NCBI RefSeq assembly: GCF_031085175.1
Contig: NZ_JAVHUY010000005.1
Coordinates: forward strand, 186,001-250,000
Source of the DNA: Phytohabitans maris
Lineage (GTDB): Bacteria; Actinomycetota; Actinomycetes; Mycobacteriales; Micromonosporaceae
Direction of reading: 5' to 3'
DNA length: 64,000 nucleotides
The notes beneath the pieces were generated by a model. It saw nothing but the letters and a program-made list of their open reading frames with translations, was not told the DNA's origin and made no database searches. This document shows positions 33,576 through 43,700 of the stretch, one piece after another. The position numbers and the translations under genes are program-made. How positions within the stretch are numbered: position 1 is the first letter of the stretch; each line of letters starts with the position of its first letter.

Positions 33576-34381
33576 ACCTCGATATTGAACCGGCGAAGGA
33601 CGGAAGGCGCCAGCAGCCCCCACGCGGACAGCAACGAGACCACCATGAAAGCGCCGCGGAAGAGGTAGACCTCCACCGCGCCGCCGGCGCGGAGGGCGAA
33701 GGCGTCGGGCAGGCCGAACATCCGCCACATGCGGCGGCCGGTGGGGATGGGCCAGAGGATGGGTACGCCCGCGCGGGTGACCAGGTCACCCAGGAGGTGG
33801 ACCAGGCAGCCGACGCCGACCGCGAGGCCGAGCATCGGGTACCCGCGGTCGCCGGGCAGGCGCAGCGCGGTGCCCCAGGCGGCGGCGAGCGAGATGAGCG
33901 TGACGAGCAGCCAGCCGGCGCGCTTGGCCCACTCGTCGAAGAGGCCGCGCAGGGCTAGGCCGATCATGACGAAGAGGATGGCGATGACGGCCCACTTGCC
34001 GTACGCGGTGCAGAGCGCCGTCGTGCCCCAGCCCACCAGCACCGTGAACGGGAGCGTGTGGGTGAGCGTGCGGTGGCCGTTCTCCCGCTCGGGGTCGTCG
34101 CCGAGCTTGGTGACGTGGTAGACGGCGAGCGACAGCTTTTCGATCACCTCGGCCAGGAAGAGCGACGCCACGCCGAACGTGCGCGCGACCGTCGCCCCGC
34201 CCTTGTTGCGGGTGACCCGGCCGGAGAGGTCGAGGTCGGGAAAGAGCGCGCCGCCGGCGCAGACCGCGGTGCCGACGGCGATCGCGAGCGGCGACTGCTC
34301 GTATCCGGCGAAGTGGTCAAGTGCCCAGGAACCGCCCAGCCAGACGGCCGCGCCGGAGAGTGCGTGAGACGGCCCCATCAT
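33572..34381 (-). CDS. YdjM/LexA-regulated-type membrane metal-dependent hydrolase
   Basis: A 269-residue integral membrane protein of the YdjM (DUF457) family. The N-terminal M-G-P-S-H-A-L-S-G-A, later L-F-P-D-L-D-L-S-G, N-G-H-R-T-L-T-H-T-L and H-L-L-G-D-L-V-T are the conserved His/Asp motifs. About six or seven transmembrane helices are predicted. Family members are linked to membrane phospholipid hydrolysis. An ATG pair at 34381/34378 begins the conserved N-terminus. First gene of an overlapping three-gene unit with the amidohydrolase and ASCH protein. Confidence 0.88.
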   Translation of the reverse strand: MMGPSHALSGAAVWLGGSWALDHFAGYEQSPLAIAVGTAVCAGGALFPDLDLSGRVTRNKGGATVARTFGVASLFLAEVIEKLSLAVYHVTKLGDDPERENGHRTLTHTLPFTVLVGWGTTALCTAYGKWAVIAILFVMIGLALRGLFDEWAKRAGWLLVTLISLAAAWGTALRLPGDRGYPMLGLAVGVGCLVHLLGDLVTRAGVPILWPIPTGRRMWRMFGLPDAFALRAGGAVEVYLFRGAFMVVSLLSAWGLLAPSVLRRFNIEV

Positions 34382-34513
34382 GCGCGGCACTGTCGCAGAG
34401 CGACAGTCCACATTCAACGACCGCCACGGTGGCGCTCACCACGCCGCCAGGGATGCCGCCGGGAGTCGCCGGGTGGCGCCCACCGGCGCGGGAGGCGCCA
34501 CCCGGCCGTGCGG

Positions 34514-35017
34514 TCACCACTCGTCGCGGTACCCCCTACCGCGCGGGCCGTGCCCGCGGTACTCGGCCGGCGCCCGCCAGTCACCCCGGCCGCGCCAGTC
34601 GCCGTGGTGCCGGTACCCGCCGTGGCGGTGCCACGCGGCGTGCTTGGCCAGCCCCAGGAAGAGGAAGGCCAGCGGGATGACCGGCCAGAAGAACCCCACC
34701 CCGGAGAGCACCCAGAGCCCCACCAGGATCGCCCCGATCACGAGTACGCCGCCGAAGTGCCGCCGCAGCGCGGTGCGGGCGAACGCCTTCGCCTCCGGTG
34801 TCTCGGCCAGCGCCCGCCGCCCCCCGTCGGGCAGGTCGGTGACGAGCCCGCGCAACTCGTCCCGGTACGTCGCCGCGTACGCCTTGGCCAGCCGCTCCTC
34901 GCCCTCGGCCAGGTCCAGCCGCCCCTCCGCCATCGCGGCGCGGAGGATCGTCGCCATCTGCTCCCGTTCGGCGTCCGAGGCTCGTACGCGCCCGGCGCCG
35001 GCTTGCGTTGCTGTCAT
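34514..35017 (-). CDS. DUF1707 (SHOCT-like) membrane protein
   Basis: A 167-residue protein. The N-terminal DUF1707 domain has R-A-S-D-A-E-R-E, L-R-A-A-M-A-E-G-R-L-D-L-A-E-G-E-E-R-L and A-Y-A-A-T-Y-R-D-E-L. Two adjacent transmembrane helices follow (about 95-130), and a His/Arg/Gly-rich tail ends the protein. These proteins are thought to be regulatory or membrane-associated; no activity is known. It is divergent from the histidine kinase gene, with 211 bases between starts. Confidence 0.9.
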   Translation of the reverse strand: MTATQAGAGRVRASDAEREQMATILRAAMAEGRLDLAEGEERLAKAYAATYRDELRGLVTDLPDGGRRALAETPEAKAFARTALRRHFGGVLVIGAILVGLWVLSGVGFFWPVIPLAFLFLGLAKHAAWHRHGGYRHHGDWRGRGDWRAPAEYRGHGPRGRGYRDEW

Positions 35018-35228
35018 GCCATCGAGGTTCCCGAACCGGCGGGCCCGGCGCGTCGGGCCGGCGGAGGCATCCTCCGGCCACCGGCGGGAGCAGGAGCGGG
35101 TCCACGTGTACCACCGGGGGAGTAGCGGGCCGCCGGCGGGGGGAGGCCGGTGTACTCCCGCGGGGGTAGGCCGGAACGCCGCGGCGGGGCGATGCCGGGG
35201 CCGGTTCGCGTGCCCTACCGTCAAACCC

Positions 35229-36461
35229 GTGAGCAAGGACTGGCGACCGCCCCGCCGGCCGCCCTGGGAGCGGCACGGCGGCGGTCCGCGCGGTCGCTGG
35301 GAGCCGCGTCCCTGGGATCCCAACCGCAAGCGGCACGCGGGCGGCCTGCTCGTCCTCAGCGCGGTCGTGCAGGTGCTCGCGGCCCGCACCGCCCGCGTGG
35401 ACCCGGACGCTCTCGGATACGCGATCCTGCTCGCCGGCCCGCTCGCGCTCGGCTGGCGCTACAAGTTTCCGTTGCCGGTCCTCGCCGTCACGATCGCCAG
35501 CGCGGTGGGCTTCGCGGCGTGGGCGCCGGAGCCGCGCGGGCCCTACTTCCTGGCCGCGGTCTTCGCGCTCTTCGCCGCGGTCGACGCGGGCAGGCGCGGG
35601 GCCACCTGGGCGCTGGTCGCCGCCGGCTACGTCGCTTATGCGGTCGTGACCCGTCCGGATTGGGGTCGGGCGGTGGTCATCGCGGCCGTCGTCGCCGTGT
35701 CCCTGCTGCTCGCCGAGGCCAACCGGGCGCGCCGGCAGCAGTTCGCCGAGGTGGCCAAGTACCGCGCCGAGCAGGCCAAGGCCCGCGCCGAGCAGGAAAA
35801 GCGGCAGGCCAGCGAGGAGCGGCTGCGGATCGCCCGCGAGCTGCACGATGTGCTGGGCCATCACCTGTCCCTGATCAACGTACAGGCCGGGGTGGGGCTG
35901 CACCTGATGGACACGCGCCCCGAGCAGGCCCGCGAGGCGCTCACCGCGATCAAGTCGGCGAGCGCCGAGGCGCTGCGCGAGGTGCGTTCGGTGCTCGGCG
36001 TGCTGCGCCCGGAGGAGGAGGCCGCCCCGCGCGCGCCCGCGCCCAGCCTGGCCCGGCTCGACGACCTGACCGCCGACGCCGGCCTGCCGGTGCGCACGGT
36101 GGTGGAGGGGGAGCCGCGGGAGCTGCCGGCCGAAGTCGACCGCGCGGCCTACCGGATCGTGCAGGAGGCACTGACCAACGTGCGCCGCCACGCCGGCGCG
36201 GAGGCCTCCGCCGTGGTGACGATCGGGTATGGCGCCGAGGCGGTCACGGTGCGGGTGGCGGACGACGGCGTGGGCGGCCCCACCGCGCCCGAGGTGGGCA
36301 ACGGGATCGCCGGTATGCGGGCCCGCGCGTCCGCGCTGGGCGGCACTCTGGTGACCGGCCCCGACGACGGTGGCGGCTTCACGGTGGCGGCCACCCTGCC
36401 GCTGGTCGCGGGCACGGGACGGCACGGTGTGGATGGGCGCGCTGGCGAGGGGGACGGATGA
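35229..36461 (+). CDS. Two-component sensor histidine kinase (HisKA_3)
   Basis: A 410-residue membrane kinase of the NarL-partner class. A basic, Pro/Arg-rich N-terminus of about 40 residues precedes four or five transmembrane helices (about 45-165). A coiled coil follows with repeated K-A-R-A-E-Q. The phosphoacceptor His206 sits in I-A-R-E-L-H-D-V-L-G-H-H. The ATPase domain has E-A-L-T-N-V-R-R-H-A and V-A-D-D-G-V-G-G. The GTG at 35229 is used; the longer open frame upstream is antisense to the DUF1707 gene. The stop overlaps the response-regulator start. Confidence 0.92.
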   Translation: MSKDWRPPRRPPWERHGGGPRGRWEPRPWDPNRKRHAGGLLVLSAVVQVLAARTARVDPDALGYAILLAGPLALGWRYKFPLPVLAVTIASAVGFAAWAPEPRGPYFLAAVFALFAAVDAGRRGATWALVAAGYVAYAVVTRPDWGRAVVIAAVVAVSLLLAEANRARRQQFAEVAKYRAEQAKARAEQEKRQASEERLRIARELHDVLGHHLSLINVQAGVGLHLMDTRPEQAREALTAIKSASAEALREVRSVLGVLRPEEEAAPRAPAPSLARLDDLTADAGLPVRTVVEGEPRELPAEVDRAAYRIVQEALTNVRRHAGAEASAVVTIGYGAEAVTVRVADDGVGGPTAPEVGNGIAGMRARASALGGTLVTGPDDGGGFTVAATLPLVAGTGRHGVDGRAGEGDG

Positions 36462-37129
36462 TCAGGGTGCTGCTGGCGGACGACCAGGGGCTGGTGCGGG
36501 CCGGGTTCCGGGCGCTGCTGGACGCCGAGCCGGACATCGAGGTGGTCGCCGAGGCGGCCGACGGCGTCGAGGCCGTCCGGCTCACCGGGCAGACCCGGCC
36601 CGACGTCGTGCTCATGGACATCCGGATGCCCGGCGTCGACGGCCTGGAGGCCACCCGCCGGATCGTCGCCGACCCGGCGCTCGCCGCGACCCGGATCGTC
36701 ATCCTGACCACGTTCGAGCTCGACGAGTACCTGTTCGAGGCGCTGCGGGTGGGCGCCTCCGGCTTCCTGGTCAAGGACACCGAGCCGGTCGAGCTGCTGC
36801 GCGGGGTGCGCGCGGTGGCGGCCGGCGACGCGCTGCTCTCGCCCGGGGTGACCCGGCGGCTGATCGCCGAGTTCGCGGGCCGGGGCGGTGCCCACCCGGC
36901 CGCGCCCGAGCCGTCGCTGGAGCAGCTCACCGACCGGGAGCGCGAGGTGATGGCCCTGGTCGGCGCCGGACTGTCCAATGAGGAGATCGCCGCCCGCCTG
37001 GTGGTCAGCCCGGCCACCGCCAAGACCCACGTGAGCCGCGCGATGGTCAAGCTCGGCGCCCGCGACCGCGCCCAGCTCGTCGTGTATGCGTACGAGGCCG
37101 GCCTGGTCCGCCCCGGCTGGCTCGGCTGA
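36458..37129 (+). CDS. NarL/LuxR-family response regulator
   Basis: A 223-residue response regulator. The receiver domain has D-D-Q near residue 9, the phosphoacceptor Asp54 in V-V-L-M-D-I-R-M-P-G, a Thr near 80 (I-L-T-T-F) and Lys in F-L-V-K-D-T. The LuxR-type helix-turn-helix (about 155-220) contains L-T-D-R-E-R-E-V-M-A-L-V and A-T-A-K-T-H-V-S-R. It is translationally coupled to the kinase (ATGA). The DUF1707 gene opposite is a plausible target, given similar pairings elsewhere. Confidence 0.95.
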   Translation: MIRVLLADDQGLVRAGFRALLDAEPDIEVVAEAADGVEAVRLTGQTRPDVVLMDIRMPGVDGLEATRRIVADPALAATRIVILTTFELDEYLFEALRVGASGFLVKDTEPVELLRGVRAVAAGDALLSPGVTRRLIAEFAGRGGAHPAAPEPSLEQLTDREREVMALVGAGLSNEEIAARLVVSPATAKTHVSRAMVKLGARDRAQLVVYAYEAGLVRPGWLG

Positions 37130-37638
37130 GCCGCCATCTCGCGCCGCCCCCATCCCGTCCCCCGAGGCATTGCGACCATCAGGCACGGCGCGTATCGCAT
37201 TACGCCGAGCCAACAGACCGGTGCCGGGCAACGGACGTGCCCGAAGGGGGGAGCCTCGGGGCGCCGACCGGGCTGAAATCGCGGTCCGGACAGTTCGACG
37301 CGGGCCGGGGTGGCCGGATGGGCCGGTCGGCGGGGAAGGATCGTTGATGTGATGGTGCGTGCCGTCGTGACGATCGGAGCGCGCCCATACACCCCCCGAG
37401 CGTGTCAAGGTGGGTAAATCGCCACAAACTCGTAATCTGTCTGGTGGCTCTACCGGCCGATCATTACCGCATGCCCCGACACGTCCACCTTCCAGGCGGC
37501 GATCCCGCTGGGTGGTGTCGCCCATGAAAAATCCTGGGACCGTGTCGCGGACGAGACGCGCCTGCCCGAGTCCGGGGGGCGGCCCGTGGCGTTGTATCGT
37601 TGCCCGTCTTTCTGGTCGCTGCCGCTTCTGGAGTAAAC
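37130..37638 (+). other. 509-base gap before the Fxs locus; no supported gene
   Basis: No frame here has protein-like composition with a start and ribosome site. A small stem (CGGGCA/TGCCCG, about 37222-37240) may end the two-component transcript. The last 250 bases are less GC-rich in patches and must contain the fxsA promoter, but I could not fix -35/-10 boxes. A possible cis-regulatory leader was considered and not supported. Confidence 0.5.
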
Positions 37639-37809
37639 GTGAACGACACTGAGAGTGACATATTGAGCGAGGTACTCGATCTTCGCGGCGTTGCGATCAT
37701 GGACCTTGTGGCGCTGGAGGACAGCGTCCTCGCCGCTTCCGTGCGCCAGGTGTTCGGCGGCGGTCCGGTCGACGAGGAGTTCGTTTCTCCGTTCACCTCC
37801 GCCATCTGA
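37639..37809 (+). CDS. fxsA: FxSxx-COOH precursor peptide (FxsA-like)
   Basis: A 56-residue acidic peptide. The last five residues are F-T-S-A-I, matching the F-x-S-x-x-COOH signature of the precursors paired with FxsB radical SAM proteins. The N-terminal part (D-I-L-S-E-V-L-D-L-R-G-V-A-I-M-D-L-V-A-L-E-D split by short turns) is Leu/Asp-rich, typical of a leader. The GTG at 37639 has GGAG 7 bases upstream; a longer in-frame reading adds 13 hydrophobic residues without a ribosome site. The radical SAM gene begins 23 bases later. The modified residue(s) and the mature product are unknown. Confidence 0.87.
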   Translation: MNDTESDILSEVLDLRGVAIMDLVALEDSVLAASVRQVFGGGPVDEEFVSPFTSAI

Positions 37810-37832
37810 GCGCGGACGGATACCCACCGACC

Positions 37833-39011
37833 GTGGCCGGCCACGTCGATGCTGGACGAGGACCGAAGGCGCTTCGGCAGATATTGATGAAGGTGCACGG
37901 TTCGTGCAACCTCGCATGCGACTACTGCTACGTGTACGAGCATGCCGACCAGGGATGGCGGGCCCGCACCTCGGCCATGTCCCCGACCGTGCTGGCCCAG
38001 TCCGCGCGGCGCATCGGTGAACACGTCACCTCGCGCGACATCCGCCGCCTGAGGGTGATCCTGCACGGCGGCGAACCCTTGCTCGCCGGGCCTCAGGCCA
38101 TCGACGACATCGCCCGCTCCCTACGGGGCTCGGTGCGGCCCACCACCGACCTCGAGCTCGTCGTGCAGACCAACGGCACTCTCCTCAACGAGGCGTTCCT
38201 GGCGGTCTTCCACCGGCACGGCATCCGCGTCGGCGTCAGTATCGACGGCACCGGTGCGGCCCACGACCGGCACCGCCGCTTCGCCAATGGGCGGGGCAGC
38301 CACGAGCGGGTCGCTCGGGGGATCGCGCTGTTGACTCGGCCGGAGCACCGGTCGCTCTACTCTGGACTGCTCTGCACCATTGATTTGGCCAATGACCCGG
38401 TCGAGACATACGAAAGCTTGTTGTGGTCGCGGCCGCCCAAGCTGGATCTGCTTCTGCCGCATGGCAACTGGCTCCACCCACCCGGCGGCCTGGCCGGCGG
38501 CGGCACGCCGTACGGCGACTGGCTGATCGCGGTCTTCGACCGCTGGTACGACGCGCCTACCCGGGAGACCGAGATCCGCCTGTTCGGCTCCATCCTCAGC
38601 CTGCTGCTCGGCGGCCCGGCGAGCAGCGAGGTCATCGGCCCGGATCCGGACGACCTGGTAGTGATCGAGTCGGATGGCACGATCGAGCAGCACGACGCGT
38701 TGAAGTCGACTGTGGACGGTGGGGGTGCGACCGGGATGACCGTCATGGCGCAGAGCCTCGACGACGTGCTGGCGCACGAGGCGTGGTCACGGGCGCCAGG
38801 GCTCGGTCCGGAGTGCCGGCGCTGCCCCGAGGTGGCCGTCTGCGGTGGCGGCCTGCGCGCGCACCGCTTCGACCCCGCTCGCGGCTTCGACCGCCCGTCG
38901 GTGTACTGCGCTGACCTGTTCGCGCTCATCCGGCATGTGCGCTCTCGGCTGACCCACGACATCGAAAGACTACGGCCCACCATGGCGGCGGAGAGATGCC
39001 CGAGCACCTGA
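37833..39011 (+). CDS. fxsB: Radical SAM/SPASM protein, FxsB family
   Basis: A 392-residue radical SAM enzyme that should modify the FxsA peptide. The cluster motif C-x3-C-x2-C is C25-N-L-A-C29-D-Y-C32, followed by G-G-E-P (in L-H-G-G-E-P-L-L). The C-terminal SPASM-like region has C328, C331, C337 and C359, ligands for auxiliary clusters. The GTG start gives M-A-G-H-V-D-A; the first ATG would be too close to the cluster motif. It overlaps the HExxH gene by 16 bases. The reaction is not known; related SPASM enzymes make C-C, C-O or C-S crosslinks. Confidence 0.92.
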   Translation: MAGHVDAGRGPKALRQILMKVHGSCNLACDYCYVYEHADQGWRARTSAMSPTVLAQSARRIGEHVTSRDIRRLRVILHGGEPLLAGPQAIDDIARSLRGSVRPTTDLELVVQTNGTLLNEAFLAVFHRHGIRVGVSIDGTGAAHDRHRRFANGRGSHERVARGIALLTRPEHRSLYSGLLCTIDLANDPVETYESLLWSRPPKLDLLLPHGNWLHPPGGLAGGGTPYGDWLIAVFDRWYDAPTRETEIRLFGSILSLLLGGPASSEVIGPDPDDLVVIESDGTIEQHDALKSTVDGGGATGMTVMAQSLDDVLAHEAWSRAPGLGPECRRCPEVAVCGGGLRAHRFDPARGFDRPSVYCADLFALIRHVRSRLTHDIERLRPTMAAERCPST

Positions 39012-40738
39012 TAAGCGCCGCACAGTTCGGCGAACTGGCCGCGGGCTACGGCGGCCGCCAGGCCATGGAGACACTCCTCGCCGGGCAGATCTCCAGGGGG
39101 ATGCTGCTGCTGCGCGCCGTGCTGGCGGCGTGCCCGGACGAGCGGTTGCCGGGTGACGCGTTGACGCTGATCGCGGACGCGCAGCGGGAGGATCCCGCCG
39201 CGGTGGAGTCGGTGCTGGCGCATCCCTTCTTCGCCGCCTGGGCAACGAACCGGGTGAGGGCGGCCCATCCTGGCGCCGGGGGCGACCCCGGCCGCCTCTT
39301 CGCGTATGCGGCCACTGCCGCGATTCGTGCCGGCCTCGACTTCGAACTGGCGGTCCCGGTTCGCGGCGGCGCGCTCTGGCTCCCCGGCCTCGGCCTGGCG
39401 ACGGGGCTCGGCGCGGCCCCGTCGGCGACGGTGCGCAATCGGCGTCGCGAAGGGGTTGTGATCGGCGGATCGGAGCGCGAGGTCGTGGTCGGGCGTGCCT
39501 TCGAGTCGGCGATGCCCGGCTGGCTGCCGCTGCGGATCGCCCGGGCCGGTATCGGTGACGAATCGATCGCGCTGATGGTGGAGGACCTGGATCCATACCG
39601 GGACCTCTTTCAATGGCCACTGGCGCCGCGCCTGTCCGACGAGGCCGTCGCCGACTTCCAGCGCCTCCTGGGCGACGCTTGGACGATCGTCACCCGCGAT
39701 CATCCCGAGCACGCGATCGCGTTGCGGACGGGATTGCGGGCGGTGGTGCCGCTGGTGAGCACCGACCCGGCGGCGGAGGTCAGCGCGGCGTCACGGCTCG
39801 CCTGCGGGTCGATCGGTCTGGCGGTTCCGTCGGATGCCGAGACACTGGCGATGCTATTGATCCACGAATTTCAACATATGAAGCTCGGCGCGTTGCTGGA
39901 TCTCGTGCCGTTGTACCGGCCAGGCGGCGCGCCGCGACACCGGGCCCCGTGGCGACCGGACCCACGGCCCGCCGGCGCGTTGCTCCAGGGGGCGTTTGCC
40001 CACATTGGAGTGACGGACTACTGGCGGCTGCGTCGCCGTCGGCGGCCCGGGGCGGCAGCGGACCTGGAGTTCGGCTACTGGCTGGCCCAGACTATCGAGG
40101 CGACCGACACCCTCGACCGAAGCGGGGAGATGACCGATCACGGCCGGCGGTTCGTGACCGGGATGGCGCGTACGCTGCGGGGCTGGCGGGAGACCGAGGA
40201 ACTACCGCCCGGTATCCGCCGTGCGGTTGACGACATGTCCCGGGCCGGCTCAGTCGCCTGGCGGCTGCGCAATGTGCGGCCCGCACAGGACAGCGTGGAG
40301 CGGGTGCTCGAAGAGTGGCGAGACCAGTTGGCCGGGCATCGGGCGCAGGCGCCGTCGACGGAGCCGTCCACGTCGCTGCCGCTGTTGCCGGGGCTGGCCC
40401 GTCTGGTACGCCAGCGCACCATCGGAAGGTCGACCGAGCGGGCCGGCGAGCCGGCTGTGGCGTATCTGCGCGGCGACTGGCCCGCTGCGACACGGCGGTA
40501 TCAGGACTCGATCGCGGCCGACCCCGACGATCACGAGAACTGGGTCGGGCTCTCGCTCGCGGCCGGGCGGCTGGATCCGGACACCGCGGTCGCCCGGGCG
40601 CTCGCCGCCCGGCCGGAACTCGTCCGGGCCGCTTACCGGTGCCTGCGTGGCGCCGGCGTCGCGGCCACGGTCGGCGCCGTCGCGGAGCGTGTGGCCTATA
40701 CCGAAGGCGGCTCGATGTCACAGTTGAACCGGGTCTGA
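38996..40738 (+). CDS. HExxH-motif protein of the Fxs locus
   Basis: A 580-residue protein of the HEXXH motif family found with FxsB-type radical SAM genes. The motif H290-E-F-Q-H294 suggests a zinc site, as in metallopeptidases. The flanks L-A-M-L-L-I and M-K-L-G-A-L-L-D fit a metzincin-like active helix. The last third contains a short TPR-like stretch (A-V-A-Y-L-R-G-D-W-P-A-A-T-R-R-Y). It could cleave the leader from FxsA or modify it. No signal peptide. The start overlaps fxsB. The 3' end overlaps the convergent FxsT gene by 43 bases, unusual for convergent genes. Confidence 0.87.
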   Translation: MPEHLISAAQFGELAAGYGGRQAMETLLAGQISRGMLLLRAVLAACPDERLPGDALTLIADAQREDPAAVESVLAHPFFAAWATNRVRAAHPGAGGDPGRLFAYAATAAIRAGLDFELAVPVRGGALWLPGLGLATGLGAAPSATVRNRRREGVVIGGSEREVVVGRAFESAMPGWLPLRIARAGIGDESIALMVEDLDPYRDLFQWPLAPRLSDEAVADFQRLLGDAWTIVTRDHPEHAIALRTGLRAVVPLVSTDPAAEVSAASRLACGSIGLAVPSDAETLAMLLIHEFQHMKLGALLDLVPLYRPGGAPRHRAPWRPDPRPAGALLQGAFAHIGVTDYWRLRRRRRPGAAADLEFGYWLAQTIEATDTLDRSGEMTDHGRRFVTGMARTLRGWRETEELPPGIRRAVDDMSRAGSVAWRLRNVRPAQDSVERVLEEWRDQLAGHRAQAPSTEPSTSLPLLPGLARLVRQRTIGRSTERAGEPAVAYLRGDWPAATRRYQDSIAADPDDHENWVGLSLAAGRLDPDTAVARALAARPELVRAAYRCLRGAGVAATVGAVAERVAYTEGGSMSQLNRV

Positions 40739-43700
40739 CCCGTCCGCGCAGCCGCTGTGTTCGGGTGATCGTCGCCGAGCGTGCGGCGGATTCTGGCCAG
40801 GACGCCGGTGCTGAGCGACCGCGCGCGGGCGGTGTCACCGGTGGCACGCCGGCTCAGCGCGAGATTGACCGCAGCCGCCAAGGTGTCCGGGTGCTCCTCT
40901 CCGAGCACGGCGGAGAATCGCGCGAATGCCTGCTCGTCCAGGTCGCGTGCGCGGTCGTACTCGGCCATCGCGTAGACGTCGTTGGCGAGGTTGAGCTGGC
41001 TCGCGATCGCGTACGGATGGTCCGGGCCGAGGCGTTCGACCAGCCGCTCCACCACTCGCTCGGAGAGCGAGCGGGCAGTGTCGTGGTCGCCTTGCCGGCG
41101 GATGAAGATGGCCAGGTCGTTGGCGCAGGCCAGGGTGAAGGGGTGGTCCTCGCCGACGAGGCGCTGGTAGCGGCCGAGCACCGCCTCAGCACGCTGCTGG
41201 GCGGCCCGGTCGTCGTTGAGGGCCGAGTCGTCGCAGGCCAGGTTGAGGGAGCAGGCCAGCGTGTCGAGATGTTCCGGGCCGTGACGGTGTTCGTGTTTGG
41301 TCAAGGTGTCGCGGGTGAGATCTCGGGCGACCTCCAGGTCACCCATCTTCCGGAGCGTGACCGCCATGCTGCGCGCGGCCCGCAGGGTGTCCGCGTGCTC
41401 GTCGCCGAGCACCGTCCGCAGGTGCTCGAAAGTCTGTTCGAGGACTCGTTTCGACCCCGGGAAGTCGCCGATCTCGCGCAGGTCGCGCCCGTAGTTCGCG
41501 GCGAACTGCAGCGTCAGGGGGTGTCGCTCGCCGAGCACCTCGCGGCCGCGGCGCAGCGTCTCCTCGTCCAGCTCCGTGGCGCGCCGGAAGTCTCCGACCA
41601 GACGCAAGGTGACGGCGAGGTTGTTGGCCGCGGCGAGCGTTTGCTGGTCGTCCTCGCCGAAGACTCTCCGGAACCGCACAAGGGTCAGTTCGTCGAGGTC
41701 GCGGGCCTGCGCGTACCGCCCGAACGTGCGCAGGTCGGCGCCGAGGCTCCGGGCGGTCAGGAGCGTGTACGGGTGCTCGGGGCCGAGCGTGCGCTCCTGG
41801 CGCGCGAGGATGTCCTGGTTTTGGGCGAGTGAGGCGGTGTAGTCACCCCGGGCCCGCACGGTGTTGGCGAGGTGGAAGCGGAGGACCAGGGTCATCGGGT
41901 CGTCGTCCAGGATGTCCGCGGCCGACCAACGAACCTGGGTCTCCTCGGCCAGCTCCTGGCAGCTGACGTAGTAGCCACGCCGGTAGAGATAGCGGACGAC
42001 GTCGATGACAAGCTGCCGGACCTCGGGTGTGGTGGATTCGATGGTCTTCGGGGGCACCAGGTGTGGCCAGATCTCGTCGTACACGTCCCAGAAGCTGGGC
42101 TCGTCGGGGTTCTTCGGGTTTGCCGCGGCCAGGATCTCGTGCACGTGCCGGCGGTTCTCCCGTTGGTCCTGCGGTGAGAGCCGCTCCCGGATGACCGCTT
42201 GGACCAGCCGGTGCACCTGGATGCTGCTCGGACCCGCGCCCGGCTGGGCCAGGGCGAAGCGCCCGATGTCGCGGATCAGGGCGCCGACGAGCATCCGGTC
42301 CTTCAGATCGCGCAGCGCCACGTCGTACTCCGCGAGCACCTTGACGCAACGGTCGCTGTAGAGCAGGGCGGTGGGTATCGGCTCGGGGCCGAAGAAGGAA
42401 CAGAGCTCCATCAGCTTCGCCGCGGCTGGGCGCTGCTGGCGGAGCCGGTCGAGCGAGAGCAGCCAGATAGCGGCGGCGGTCTCCTGGTAGCCGGGGGGCG
42501 GGTTTTCGGCCAGCACCCGGGGCAGCTGGCGGTCCAGCTCACGTAGGTACTCGCTGACCGGCATGGCGGTCTCCGCCAGCCAGGCGGCCGCTTGCTCGAT
42601 GGCGAGCGGCAGGTCGCCGAGCTTTTCGGCGACCTGGTCGGCGTCGACCTCGGCGAGCCCCTTGACCTTCTTACGGAGCAGCGCGATGCTTTCCCCGCGG
42701 GCGAACACTCCAATGTGGATCGGGCGGGCCTGGCTGCTCCAGGCCGGGTTTCGAGAGGTCAGAAGCACATCGCCGGGCCCCTGCGGGATGTACTCGCGGA
42801 CGTCGGCAGGATCGTGCACGTTGTCGTAGATCAACAGGTATCGCCGGTATGGCTCGCCCCGCTCGAGCGCGTCGAGGACGGTCCGGGCGGTGGCGTTGTC
42901 GTTGTCCTCCATCGGGATCCCGAGCTTCTCACCCAGTTCGGCCAGCTCGGCGCGGATCATGCCCGGCTGCTCCGCCGAGATCCACCAGACGACGTCGTAG
43001 TGGGCGGCGAACCTGTTCGCGTACTCACGCGCGACCTGAGTCTTGCCGACGCCGCCGAGGCCGTAGAGCGCCTGCGGCATGACCACCGTGACCGTGCCGG
43101 CCAGCTCGTCCCGAAGGTTTTCCAGGATGTCGTTGCGGCCGGTGAACGCGGCGTTGCGTGGGGGGACCTTCGAGACCGGAGGGCGGGCGCTGGGGAAGCG
43201 GGGTCGGTGTCCCGCCGTTCCGGTCCGCTGGCGGGGAGCGACGGTCGTCGGCTGGCGACCCGTCGAGTTGAGGAGCGCGTCCCGTGCCTCCTCCTCCGAC
43301 CGGTCGAAGAGGTCGACCGGCGGGCGGTCCGCGAACGGCGGCACGACGCGAGCCGGCACCGGACGCAGCGGCACCAGGTACCGGTGCAGGTTGGTCGCCT
43401 CCAGGTCGCTCAGCGTCTTCCAGAGCAGAGCCGCGTTGTCGGACTGCACGTACTCCGGTGAGAGCAGCACCATGACCCGGGCGGTGCTGGTCATGGTGCT
43501 GCTGAGGTCGGCCATGGTCTGCGTAACCGCTGGCGAGTCGATCTCCTGGTAGGTCGCCTGCACCCCGGCGGTCGAGAGTTCGGAGACGATCCACTCGGCC
43601 CAGATCCGGTCGACCGAGGCGTAGCTGACGAGGACCGTGGAGATCAGACCGGCGCGAGGCCGCTCGAACTGGGCCAACCAGCGCCGCCGCTCGGCCTCGT

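Noticed and set aside
37200-37270. Riboswitch-like stretch with a CGGGCA/TGCCCG stem before fxsA
   Set aside because: The stem is short, and I could not match the conserved core of c-di-GMP, cobalamin or other known classes. A covariance search would decide.
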